Below, one piece after another: positions 16,153 to 26,100 of a DNA stretch of 64,000 nt (the first letter of the stretch is position 1; each line of letters begins with the position of its first letter). Source of the stretch: Pacificoceanicola onchidii (GTDB lineage: Bacteria > Pseudomonadota > Alphaproteobacteria > Rhodobacterales > Rhodobacteraceae); NCBI RefSeq assembly GCF_004804335.1, contig NZ_SRXY01000005.1, positions 248,001 to 312,000 of the forward strand, read 5' to 3'. A program made the translations under genes and the position numbers. Under the pieces are notes generated by a model. That model was not told the DNA's origin and did not search any database. It saw nothing but the letters and a program-made list of their open reading frames with translations.

Positions 16153-19100
16153 GGCGTGGCCTCCTCGGGGGTGTCCGGTTTCTTGGTCTCGGGCGCGGGG
16201 GAGAGAGTCAGCCAGCCATCTTCGGCGGTTTGCGGGCTGTAGGAGAAATGCGCACGATCCGCGATGGTGAGTGTCTCAAGCGCCTCGGTCTGCGGCTCTT
16301 CGGTGCCGTTTTGCAGAACGCCTTTGGTCCATTTCCATTCGAAACCCGCTTCATCCGGCACCGGCAGATCGAGCCGTTGGGTGCTGCGCAGGATCGGGTG
16401 TGTGAAGAAACTCACCTCAAGCGCCCGCAGCGCGCTGGCGTAGACTTCCGGCGGTAGACCAATGCCTTTGACCGGCAGGATGCCCATGGAGGCGTGCACT
16501 TGCGCGCGCGGATCCATCAGGACGGTCATCAAGGTCTGGGCGCTTTGCACGTCCGTATTGCGCAGGCGGGCGATCTGGGCCTTGGCGTCCGCGTCCGGCT
16601 TGGCGGGCGGGTCGAGATTGGCGCGCAGGTTGAGCGTGATCGTGTCGGCCTTTGGCCTGACGATCGCCGATTGGCCACCCGGAACCGCTGGCATGAACAG
16701 TGTCTCAAATGGCGCTGGGCTGTCCATGAGATAGCCAATCAGCCCGTCTTCGAGATTGGCCCGATCCCCCAGCCGCACCGGGAAATCCACCCCCATGACC
16801 CCGGCGGTGTCGCGCCCGGTCCAGTCATAGGGTTTGCCTTCGCTTGTCTTCAGGAAGGCCTTGAGCGCCTCTGTGCTGGTGTCACTGTCGGGGATGCCCT
16901 GCGTTTCCAGTCGCAGGCTCGCCCGCACCACCGCCAGCGGCCGCCCCATGAGCACCGCCTGCGCCTGAGCGGCCTTCTTGTCGGACGGCATGATATAGGT
17001 GTGCGCGTTGTCGATCCCGGCCATCAGGGCGGTGAAGAATGGCTTGTCCTTGCCGTTGATGAAGGTGGCCAGCTTGCGCAGATGCGGGTTCGCCCCGGCG
17101 AGATCCTGGTCCATGTCGCGCGGCGCATGGCCAGCGGGGGACTGCCAGATGACCTTGGTCTGCCCGCCAAAGACGCCAAGCGAGCCAAGCGGCTTGCCGG
17201 ACGCCTCGTAAAGCGCCAGCGCGTTGTCCAGATGATTGGGGATGATCCAGCCGCAGACCGGCGAGGTGGCAGGATGGGCGTTCAGCTCCACCCGGTCATC
17301 ACTGGCCGACATCCAGCGAAAGCGCAGGCGCGACGGTTGCGTCACGCGCGGCGGCAGGTAGGCGAAAGGATTGTCCCCCAGCTCGCCGCCCTTCGGCGGG
17401 CTGAGCATCCAGCTGGCGGTCAGCTTCTTGCGGTCGGAGGCAAGCGAGCCATCAATCACCGTGCGCTTGCGGCCAAAGACGTCGACCACTTCCATATGCA
17501 TGATGTTCAGCGTGCCCGCGCGCAGCGGCTCGAACCCTACCGCTTCGCCGCGTGGCACGGATGCGATCTGATCACCCACGGTGGCACCGACAAAATGGGT
17601 GATGACATTCTCGTAGTGGAAGCTGTCACCCTTTGCGCCGAGCTTCGTTGCCACGGATTCCGTGTCGAAAAACGGATCGTAGGGGCGCAGTTGCAACCCG
17701 CGATCACGGGTCAGAAGCGCATCGTTCAGCCCGCTCAAACCCTGGCTGAGCAAGGGCTTTTCGTCGAGCGTCTTGACGATCTGGGCCAGATTCTTGGTCC
17801 CGTCCGGGTCCGCCTCCACAAAGGCGCGGATCTGATCGAGCAGCGGCGCGGCGGCGCGGGAGGACAGCGGGATCGAGCCTTTGATCTCCGTTGCGCCGGT
17901 TTCCATGACCGGCGGCGTGCCGCTGGGCTGCAACTCGATATGGTTGTCATCAAGGCCGAACTGATCGGTGATGTAGCCCTTGGCGTAGTCCGGCGCGGTC
18001 TTGCCCACGCCCTTGCCAACCGGTGTCACTTCTGCGGTCCAATTGAGGTAAAGAGGCAGGAACGGCTCCTCCCAGTTGCCGCCCGACTGGCGGGTTACGG
18101 CAAGATTTTGCGGGATGGTGCCGTCCCAGGCCACGCTCTCCGATCCCGGCTTGTCGCCGCCGGTGATGACGGAGCCGGAGATTGGGAAACTCGGGTTCAC
18201 CAGCACCGGCGGGGCGGGCGGGACAAGGCCGTTCTTGTCGCGCGTCTCCCAGGCTTTCTGCATCTCGCCATAAAGCGCGTGCGTTGCAGTGCTGAGGGCT
18301 TCGACGATCTCCATCGCCTCTTCTCCGCCGCTGATATAGGTGCCAATGGGCAGGGCGAGCGAGGCATCGAGCAGGCAGGCCTCTGCAATCAACGGCAGGA
18401 CCGTGTTCATCAGCGGTGCGGTGTCCTTGCCCTCGGGCGAGGTGTTGGCGGAGAGGTCCGGGATGGCCAGCTTGAACCGGTCAATCAGATCCGCCGCAGA
18501 CAGCATCGTCGGGCCGGAGACAATCGGAAGGGACAGGGTGCTGACGATGTCCTTGGTCTCGCGGCAGGGCAGCTGCTTGAAACTGCCATTGCGCCGCGCC
18601 GGTTTGAGACTGTCACCAGAGGCGACGATCACCGGCTCGCTGGGAGCAAAGAAGCGGGCATCGTCGCTCGGTTGCAGCTCGAAGTCGGCATAATCGCCAT
18701 TTTCCAGCTGATCGAGCAGGGCGTTGGCCTGATGCACGATCTGCCCGGCGAGGCTTTCGGGCGGCGCGGCGGTCTCATAGGTGTCGCCGTTCAGCGCTAT
18801 GTAATCCTGCGGTGTGGCAAAAAACTGCGGCAAGTTCCCGGTTTCCGGCGCGCCTGCGGCCTTGAGACCAAAGGCGGCCTCAAGCTTGGCCCAGATATCC
18901 AGAATCTCTTCGGAGAGCAGATCCTTCAGTCCTTGTTGCAGGGTGTTTTTGTCAGGCAAATCCGCGTCATAGACGGTGGTGATGTACTTGTACCAATCGA
19001 GGAAAACCTGGCCCTGTGTGCTGGCGATCACGTTCAGCAGATTGTCGAGCCGCAGCTGCGCCGCGTTCAGTGCGTTCAGGGTTTCCGCCAGTTCGCTGGC

Positions 19101-20576
19101 CTCTGGCGGCAGGGTTTCTTCGGGTGGCTCAAACCGGTTCGGATCGGATTTCTCGGCGTCGGTCTGCTTCTTGCGCACCACCCAGAGCGTGCCGCCCTGA
19201 TGGGCGTCAAACCCTTGGGCGTGCAGGGCTTCTTCCAGTTCGGGCAGGCTGTGCTCGCCCATTTTGTGCAAAAGCCCGCTTTGCAGAAGGTCGAGCAGGA
19301 ATTCGAGGTTGTTTTCAATGGCCGGATCAATGTCCTTGGCCGGGCCTTCGGGTGTCCATGCGCCGCTTTTCTCTTTCCAGTCGCGGGCGATGAGCGCGGC
19401 CAGCGCCCCGGAGGTGGAATTGCCGACGGCCACGCGAATGGAGGGATCGCCGGGCAGGGGCGGCAAGTAGCACCCTTCGAACCCCGGCGTCTTGGAGGCC
19501 TGTCCGATGTTCCATGGCAGGCCCGCAAGCTGACCGCTGAACACGCTGCGGGAGGGGGTTGCCGCCTTGGGGTTCACTGCCCAGCCGTAGGTTTGGGCCA
19601 CGGCATTGGCCATCAATTCATCGGGGGTGGACCGGTCTTTCTCCGGCAATGCGGCCTGTTTGTCCTTGGCCTCGGCCACGGCGGCGGACAGGGCGGCGCT
19701 TTGCATCGGGTCGAGCCGCGCACGGCTGCACCAGCCAACCACATGGTATGACACGGTAAAGACGCTTTTGGTCAGATCGACGGTGCCGCTCAGATCGGCA
19801 AAAGCGTCATGCAGGCCAAAGGCGCTGCTGGCATCGGGGTAATAGGCGGAAAAGGCCGGGCCGCTTGCGCCGACGGCTTTCAACGGCTGCATCGTGTTGC
19901 CGGGGGGCACCGCGCGGGTTGTCGCCGGATTCCAGGCGGTCAGGTTGCGGATTTCATCCAAAGCGGCCTTCGGATCCGGTGCTTGCGGCGACCAGTCGCC
20001 GAGTTCGAACACCCGTCCCACGCGCCGCCACGGGGGATAGTAAAGCGGCCCGCCGGATTGATCGGCGCTGGGATCGCGCTCCCAGCCCACGGGCGCGGAA
20101 ATACACTGCCGCCCGGTGGCCTGATTGTACTTGGCATAGGCGTTGTCCTTGCCCGAGGTGCCGATGTACTCGGCCAGAAGGTGATCGCTTTCGATCACCC
20201 ATTGTTTGACCATCACCTCGGTTTGGCCGTTCATCACCAGTATCCGCGTGACCAGCCAACGGTCTGGTACGGCGGGGAAATCCAACTGTCCGCTCTCTTG
20301 CTGTACCCCGCGCGACAGCCCATCGGGCAACGCCCAGTGCAAATGCACCCCGGCCTGAAGCCCGCGCGTGACATTCCCGGTCAGAGGATCGTTGATGTAG
20401 TGGCTAACGTTCGCCTGCATGTTCGGCGGAAAGTTGGTCCAGTTCTTGTCGCGCCAAGGCAGGGCGTGAAATGAGGTGGTTGGGCCGGAGAAATACTCTG
20501 GCTTGACCGTGACACCGCTGGCATCCGCCACAGAAACACGCAGGGCCGCGACATTGATGGGAACGATCAGGGTCAT
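16149..20576 (-). CDS. Giant uncharacterised protein, 1475 residues
   Basis: A continuous reading frame starting MTLIVPINVAALRVSVADAS at the ATG of 20574-20576, with GAAGGGAT in front. I do not recognise the family. The first 250 residues contain GLQAGVHLHWALPDGLSRG and PDRWLVTRILVMNGQTEVMV. A helical middle (about 450-650) includes LNALNAAQLRLDNLLNVIAST. The C-terminal third is mixed alpha/beta with YLPPRVTQPSRLRFRW and VCGWIIPNHLDNALALYE. No membrane segment, signal peptide or catalytic motif is evident. It starts four bases after the stop of the 848-residue gene and overlaps the kelch gene by four bases, so expression is tightly linked. Confidence 0.7.
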   Translation of the reverse strand: MTLIVPINVAALRVSVADASGVTVKPEYFSGPTTSFHALPWRDKNWTNFPPNMQANVSHYINDPLTGNVTRGLQAGVHLHWALPDGLSRGVQQESGQLDFPAVPDRWLVTRILVMNGQTEVMVKQWVIESDHLLAEYIGTSGKDNAYAKYNQATGRQCISAPVGWERDPSADQSGGPLYYPPWRRVGRVFELGDWSPQAPDPKAALDEIRNLTAWNPATTRAVPPGNTMQPLKAVGASGPAFSAYYPDASSAFGLHDAFADLSGTVDLTKSVFTVSYHVVGWCSRARLDPMQSAALSAAVAEAKDKQAALPEKDRSTPDELMANAVAQTYGWAVNPKAATPSRSVFSGQLAGLPWNIGQASKTPGFEGCYLPPLPGDPSIRVAVGNSTSGALAALIARDWKEKSGAWTPEGPAKDIDPAIENNLEFLLDLLQSGLLHKMGEHSLPELEEALHAQGFDAHQGGTLWVVRKKQTDAEKSDPNRFEPPEETLPPEASELAETLNALNAAQLRLDNLLNVIASTQGQVFLDWYKYITTVYDADLPDKNTLQQGLKDLLSEEILDIWAKLEAAFGLKAAGAPETGNLPQFFATPQDYIALNGDTYETAAPPESLAGQIVHQANALLDQLENGDYADFELQPSDDARFFAPSEPVIVASGDSLKPARRNGSFKQLPCRETKDIVSTLSLPIVSGPTMLSAADLIDRFKLAIPDLSANTSPEGKDTAPLMNTVLPLIAEACLLDASLALPIGTYISGGEEAMEIVEALSTATHALYGEMQKAWETRDKNGLVPPAPPVLVNPSFPISGSVITGGDKPGSESVAWDGTIPQNLAVTRQSGGNWEEPFLPLYLNWTAEVTPVGKGVGKTAPDYAKGYITDQFGLDDNHIELQPSGTPPVMETGATEIKGSIPLSSRAAAPLLDQIRAFVEADPDGTKNLAQIVKTLDEKPLLSQGLSGLNDALLTRDRGLQLRPYDPFFDTESVATKLGAKGDSFHYENVITHFVGATVGDQIASVPRGEAVGFEPLRAGTLNIMHMEVVDVFGRKRTVIDGSLASDRKKLTASWMLSPPKGGELGDNPFAYLPPRVTQPSRLRFRWMSASDDRVELNAHPATSPVCGWIIPNHLDNALALYEASGKPLGSLGVFGGQTKVIWQSPAGHAPRDMDQDLAGANPHLRKLATFINGKDKPFFTALMAGIDNAHTYIMPSDKKAAQAQAVLMGRPLAVVRASLRLETQGIPDSDTSTEALKAFLKTSEGKPYDWTGRDTAGVMGVDFPVRLGDRANLEDGLIGYLMDSPAPFETLFMPAVPGGQSAIVRPKADTITLNLRANLDPPAKPDADAKAQIARLRNTDVQSAQTLMTVLMDPRAQVHASMGILPVKGIGLPPEVYASALRALEVSFFTHPILRSTQRLDLPVPDEAGFEWKWTKGVLQNGTEEPQTEALETLTIADRAHFSYSPQTAEDGWLTLSPAPETKKPDTPEEATP

Positions 20577-20580
20577 CGGC

Positions 20581-23127
20581 TTATCCCTTCTGGCCAAGTT
20601 TGAAGGACACGAGACCTACGCCCCGGATCATCTGAAGCGCAAATTCCGACGAGGGTAGGTGATCGCGCTCTTCGTATATGTTCTTGATATATTTTCCGTA
20701 TTTCGCCGTATCGCGTAGTTGCCGGGACAGGCGGTACATGCGGATCACGCGCTGACGCTCGGCGTTGCGGAACGGCGCGGCCTGATCGACCTGCGGATCG
20801 GTGGTCTGCTGGCCGGGGTCAATATCGCCGTCCTTGAAGTTGTAGCGCACGTTGACGGAATTGCCTTTGCCGGACAGGCCGAAATGCAGCCCTTCCGCCG
20901 GTTCGTGAATGTCCACCTGATGCAGCCGCAGGGTGCTGGCGTTCCTGGAGGGCTCAAACAGGCACATCAGCACCGTGGGCGAGAGCCGCTCGAAACGGAC
21001 GATATCCATCAGGCTGCCGTCATCGGCGTAGCCGTTCACCTCCAGCCCGGGCCAGCCCTTGACCACGCTGGAGCGCAGGAGAAGGCCGGAAACCTGCCGC
21101 ACCGGCTGCGGCGCCTCGGGCTCCGGCATGCCAAGCGCCTTGCTGCGCAGTTTGGCCGCGTGACGGTGGGCTTTGGTTGAGAGCGCCGGGCGCAGGCGGT
21201 CGTCCTGCGCCTGCTCAAGGCTGGGCAGTTCGGATTTTGACGCATTGCGCCCGATGCTGAGCGCGCCGTCGAACAGCGTGTCGGTCCAGTTGTTGTCGAG
21301 ATAGAAAAACCGAATGGATTCAGGGGGAAGCATTTTCTCGTCGGGCACGATATAGGAAAACGGCACCCCTTCGAGCAGGCGCAGCCGCGCGGCCCAGTCA
21401 AACAGTTTGATCGGCACAAAAAGCGCGTCTTCCACCGATTGCAGTTGTGCCAAGGCGGCGACCTGCGGCTGCGGGCTGCTGGTCAGCTTGCGCCGCACCG
21501 CGCGGCTGCGCTCCATGCGGTTCTGCGTCAGCGAGGGTGTGGTTTCCTGCTGCGGTTCGGGCACGGCCACGGCGTTCAGGGCAATCCCCTGACCTGAGAC
21601 GGCAGCTTCGGGCAGGAAGGTGCGCAGGAGCGGCACAAGCAGGTCGTCATCCTGCAACTCGCGCGTCACATCGGTGAGCGCTTGCCCCGCGATGATGGTC
21701 TCCAGCTCGTTGATATTCGCCCGGAGCGCATCGCGCCGCCAGTTGTAGAGCGTGACGGCAAAATCCTTGTCCTGCAGCGCCAGAAGCCGCCCCAATTGCC
21801 ACGCGCCGCCATAGCTGACGTCAAACATGCCGTTGTCGGGATTGTAGCGATTGGCGGCATCCGCCGATGGGAAGCCGTTCAACGGCAGCGTGTCCGTCTC
21901 CACCGTGTAGGGCACCAGCGGCCCGCGATACCACGACACGGTCTGATCACCCGCGCGGGTGTGGTGCTTGACCGCCGTGTAGCCCATCGACAGAGCGTTT
22001 TTCGCTTGCCTAGTGGCGGGGCTGTCGCTGGCGGCGGGGGCGGGGCAGGGCAAGCCGATGGCGTAATTTGCGCTCGTGTCGCCCTCTGCCGGGTTTTTCG
22101 GGGCAAGACCCATCACAAGATTTTCAAACTGGCTGCTGTCGCCGGTGGAGGTGAAACTCCAGCTGTGCAACGAAATCAGCCGCATGAACCCACCTGCGGC
22201 GATGTCGAAATCGCCGGTTGAATCCGTGACCTTGGTCGGGATGGTGATGTCCGAGGGATCGTCGCTGTCGCCAGGGTCGGCGGGCAGGAATGGCTCCAGC
22301 CCTTCCAGGGACACAAGATGCGCAAAAGTGCGCCGCCCGGCTTCGGGAATGCGGCTGCCCATCACAAGCGCAAAATCAGACGTGCCGGGGATTTTGGACA
22401 GGTCATTGCGCCCGGCGGGCACGCCGTTCTGCGTGGCTTTCTTGGTGATCTCGACATTGCGCAGATGCGCCATCATCTTGAGATCATTGACAGAAGGGGC
22501 CATGCGTTGAAACAGGGCCATGGGCACGTCGATATAGCGGCAGGGATCGTCCGGGGCCTCGCCGTATTCGAGATGATGCGAGAGCTGATCCACCGGTGCA
22601 TCGGGGCCAAGATCGCCTGCGCGGAAGAACTGCGAGTACCCCTGTTTCGGATCGCTGCCAGAGCGCGCGATGAACAGATCGCGCACCGCGCCGGCGGTGG
22701 CCTGCGCGCGGAACCCCTCAAAGGCTTTCTCATCCTCGGCATCAAACAGCAGCACGCCAAGCCATGTCGGCACATCGCGGTCATGCATCTGATCAGGGTA
22801 GCTGCGCGGCGGGATTTCCGTGGTGGGATAGCGCTGCCACGGCAAGGTCTGCTTGGTCAGCACCACATGGGGCAGGGTGCCGTTGTACTCGCCTTCCCCC
22901 TGATCGGGCGGGTAGGTGACATGCAGGTCTTCGGGATTGAGCGAAAACCGCTGGCCGGTGACGGCGAAATGGTAGGTGTTGCCAAAATCGTCGTCTTGCG
23001 TGGACACCTTCTGCCGGGCGGTGACCTGATAGGCCCCGGGCGTCAGCCCCGGCAGATTGTGCTGAATGAAATTGACCGTGCCCTGAACTGGAGCCTGATT
23101 TTTGGTCTTGATGACGTCTGCACTCAT
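20581..23127 (-). CDS. Large uncharacterised protein, 848 residues
   Basis: An open frame starting MSADVIKTKNQAPVQGTVNF. Family not recognised. The N-terminal region looks beta-rich (GAYQVTARQKVSTQDDDFGN, YHFAVTGQRFSLNPEDLHVTYPP), followed by DVPTWLGVLLFDAEDEKAFEGF and a DVPMALFQRMAPSVNDLKMMAHLR segment. The middle has WSFTSTGDSSQFENLVMGLAP and a helical part LRANINELETIIAGQALTD. The C-terminus includes SVNVRYNFKDGDIDPGQQ. There is no signal peptide, membrane helix or obvious active site. It begins ten bases after the DUF6603-type gene and ends four bases before the 1475-residue gene. It may be a scaffold subunit of the same assembly, which is inference from position and size. Confidence 0.7.
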   Translation of the reverse strand: MSADVIKTKNQAPVQGTVNFIQHNLPGLTPGAYQVTARQKVSTQDDDFGNTYHFAVTGQRFSLNPEDLHVTYPPDQGEGEYNGTLPHVVLTKQTLPWQRYPTTEIPPRSYPDQMHDRDVPTWLGVLLFDAEDEKAFEGFRAQATAGAVRDLFIARSGSDPKQGYSQFFRAGDLGPDAPVDQLSHHLEYGEAPDDPCRYIDVPMALFQRMAPSVNDLKMMAHLRNVEITKKATQNGVPAGRNDLSKIPGTSDFALVMGSRIPEAGRRTFAHLVSLEGLEPFLPADPGDSDDPSDITIPTKVTDSTGDFDIAAGGFMRLISLHSWSFTSTGDSSQFENLVMGLAPKNPAEGDTSANYAIGLPCPAPAASDSPATRQAKNALSMGYTAVKHHTRAGDQTVSWYRGPLVPYTVETDTLPLNGFPSADAANRYNPDNGMFDVSYGGAWQLGRLLALQDKDFAVTLYNWRRDALRANINELETIIAGQALTDVTRELQDDDLLVPLLRTFLPEAAVSGQGIALNAVAVPEPQQETTPSLTQNRMERSRAVRRKLTSSPQPQVAALAQLQSVEDALFVPIKLFDWAARLRLLEGVPFSYIVPDEKMLPPESIRFFYLDNNWTDTLFDGALSIGRNASKSELPSLEQAQDDRLRPALSTKAHRHAAKLRSKALGMPEPEAPQPVRQVSGLLLRSSVVKGWPGLEVNGYADDGSLMDIVRFERLSPTVLMCLFEPSRNASTLRLHQVDIHEPAEGLHFGLSGKGNSVNVRYNFKDGDIDPGQQTTDPQVDQAAPFRNAERQRVIRMYRLSRQLRDTAKYGKYIKNIYEERDHLPSSEFALQMIRGVGLVSFKLGQKG

Positions 23128-23137
23128 GGCCGCCCCC

Positions 23138-26100
23138 TTACGCCGCGATCTCTTCGCCCAGCAGGCGGATCATGGGCCAATCCCAGAGCGGATAGGCCGC
23201 CATGTGATCTGTGTTGATGTCCTTCGCGCCCAGATCGAGGCCAAGGTCTCCCAGCGCGTCCGCCATTTCACCCCGCGCCTGGGCCGCCTTGGCATCATTG
23301 AGCGCAGAGAGGATGAAGTTGTGGTTGGCGGGTGCGGGCGCGCCATCCACGTTGAAGGTCAGCGTCGTGCCGCCGTCGCTCAATACCGGGTTGAAATTGT
23401 CGCTCTTGGCGATCTGCGGCGCGTCGAACTGCCATGTGATGCTGTTCGCCATGTTGAACATCATCGCCCAGAGATCGGCCTTGAGCGTGATCTGCGGGTG
23501 CTGGATCATCGGCGAGATCTCGACGGTGGTCAGCGCGTCCTTGACGAGCCGCGCTCCGTTCATGCCCGGATCGACCCCGGCCCACATGGCCGCCTGCGCC
23601 GAGGTCACTGTTGCGCCAATGGCCACGTCATCAACCGCGTCCACGTATTGCGTGGGATCGGTGTAATCCGCGCCTTCCTGCAGCTTCATCAGCGAAAGCG
23701 TCAGCCCGGTTTCAAAACCATCCGAGGCCAGCCCCATCGGCAGGACGCCAAAATCACTGTTCCACGCCACGCCATTCGGATTCTTGGTGGCATCATAGCG
23801 CACCGAAGGCTTCGGCAGATCCGCGGGGGCGCCTTTCACCGGGGTGAAGCTGCTGGCGTCTTTCAGCGGTGATGTGGCCGTGAAATCGTTGAACTGCAGG
23901 GACTTCGACGGGATCACCGTGGTTGAGGCGATGACAAAATGGTTCGGGTCCACCAACCAGTCAAAGAAGGCTTCGGAGGGCGCATCGCCATCGCTGGCTT
24001 TCAGGTCCTTGAGCATCCCGTCCGGCACAGCCGCCGTGCAGAGCACCGCATCGCCACTGGCAGTGGGCGCGCCAACCGGGGTGGCCCCTGCCGCCTTGCC
24101 GCCCGTGGCTTCTCCGCCCGGCAGGAAGGACTGGCGGAACTGCAGCCAATCCACATGGTCGATTGTCTTGTCCGCGCCGAAGTGGATGGTGAAGGAAATG
24201 ATATCGAGATCGACCGTCGCCTTGCCGCCGAACTTCGGTCCCCAGATATCAAGATCCACGCCAACGTGGATGGTGATGTCGACGGAGGTAAACAGCAGAT
24301 CGAGCGTGAAGGACGCGCCGATGTGGATGAAGGCCGAGGCCTCGTAATGGAAAGGCCGCCAGCCGAGCAGGAAGTCGACCCCGGCGGAGAACCAGGCCTT
24401 GATCGGACCGGATTTCCACACCGCGTCAATCTCCAGACCGGCCATAAGCATATGCGGCAGAAGGGCAAAATAGGTCTGCCCTTTGATCATCAGCGGCCCG
24501 ACCTGATAGATGATCGTAAGGCGCGGGACGACCGGGTAATAATCGGGTTTCTTGAATTGCGGGTGGTAGCCGCCAACGGAAACCACGAACTCGCCCGCAT
24601 GATCGCCGCCGTACCAGATGTAGAAGGCAAAGCCGCCGGAGATGCGCACGATGCCTTCAAACAGGTAGGAGGCGGGCGTCAGGCGGCCGTCGATGGCGAT
24701 GAGGTGCTGCGCCGGCGAGAAGCGCGCCTCAAGCGCGATTTCCATGTAAAGCACCGGGTCCGGCGCGCCTTTGGGTACGGTGACGCGGCAGATGCCCAAA
24801 AGCGCCACTTCAAAGTCCACGCCAAAGGCGACGGTGACCACCACGGAGGCATCGACCATCTCGAAGGAGGTCACATCGATCCCCGCCGCGATCCAGTTCG
24901 CGCCCGGCTCCGGGTGAATGTACTCCGCCGTCTGGGCCAGCACCGAGGCGAGCGAGCCGCCGGGGTCTTTGGGATCGAGCTTGGTCGGGAACTGGTTGTT
25001 CTGCGGCATCAGCGCAAAATTCGGAAGATCGTCGATCTTGGGCAGGATCAGGCTGCGGTTGATACCAAAGCCGCCCGCAAGACCGGTGATGAAGAAATAG
25101 GGCGGGCCACCCAGAGGCGCATTGAGCCGGGCAAAGATGAAGAAGGACTTGTCTTTCGGCGCGAGGCCCCCGATGGCCGTCAGACCAAAGCCCGCCGCCT
25201 TGACCATGGCCATGCCGAGGTAGTCGTCGCCCATATGGAGGAAACCGCCCGCAATGGTCAGCGGGCCGGATTGGAACTCCAGCGACATGCCGTCGAGGTG
25301 CACGGAGATGTCCGAGGGATCATCGAGTTTGAAGCCCAGCGACAGCCCCATGAGGCTCATCTCCAGCATGGCGAGAGTGAAACTGCCGTCGATCAGCAGC
25401 CATGCACGCCCGTCCTCGTAGCGCACGCCAATGCGCTCGATCCCCACCGGGCCAATCGATTTGTTGATGTTGATCCATGTGGCATTGCCGCTGGGGGGCG
25501 TGGGCGGTTTGGGTTTGGCCGGGGGCGGCGCCTCCGAGACCGGCGCGCTGTCGCCGCCCGCACCGATGGGCAGGGGAAGCCCGCCGAGGTAGATATCGGC
25601 AGAGACGTTGAAGCCTTTGGGCAGGGCGGGTTTGTCGCCTTCGGTCTTCTTGGCCTCCTCGCCTGTGGCCCCTGAACCCGGCGCGCTGATCGGCGGGAAC
25701 CCTTTGGGCAACAGGCCATTGTAACCTTTGAGTTTCTTGGCGGAAACAGGCTGCGAGGTGAACAGAACCCGCAGGTTCTTGACCCCGCCAATATCGCCAA
25801 GCGCCGGCCCGACAAGGGGAAGATCACCAAGACTGAGATCTTTGCCCAGCTCAAAGGCAAAGACATAGGTCGAGGTGCCGCTCGAGCGATCGGCGACAAA
25901 GGCGGCGCTGCCGTAGTTGACCGATTGCGCCTCGAGCATCAGCGTCTTGTTGGTGAAGTCATAGGCGATCCCGGCCTGTTTGAGGCCCAGGTCCAGCTCC
26001 TTGGGGATGGCGGGCGGTTCAAAGCCGAACGCCTTGGCTATATCGCCGAAACCCAGGGGATGCGGCTCTGCCGCTTCGCCATCGGGACCGGGGAGCAGGT

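Noticed and set aside
16494-19751. 1085-codon plus-strand open frame opposite the 1475-residue gene
   Set aside because: A GC-rich antisense shadow: rich in Arg, Gly and His, no recognisable motif, and the minus-strand frame fits the operon's spacing and ribosome sites.
23939-25675. 578-codon plus-strand open frame opposite the DUF6603-type gene
   Set aside because: Antisense shadow without motifs or a ribosome site.
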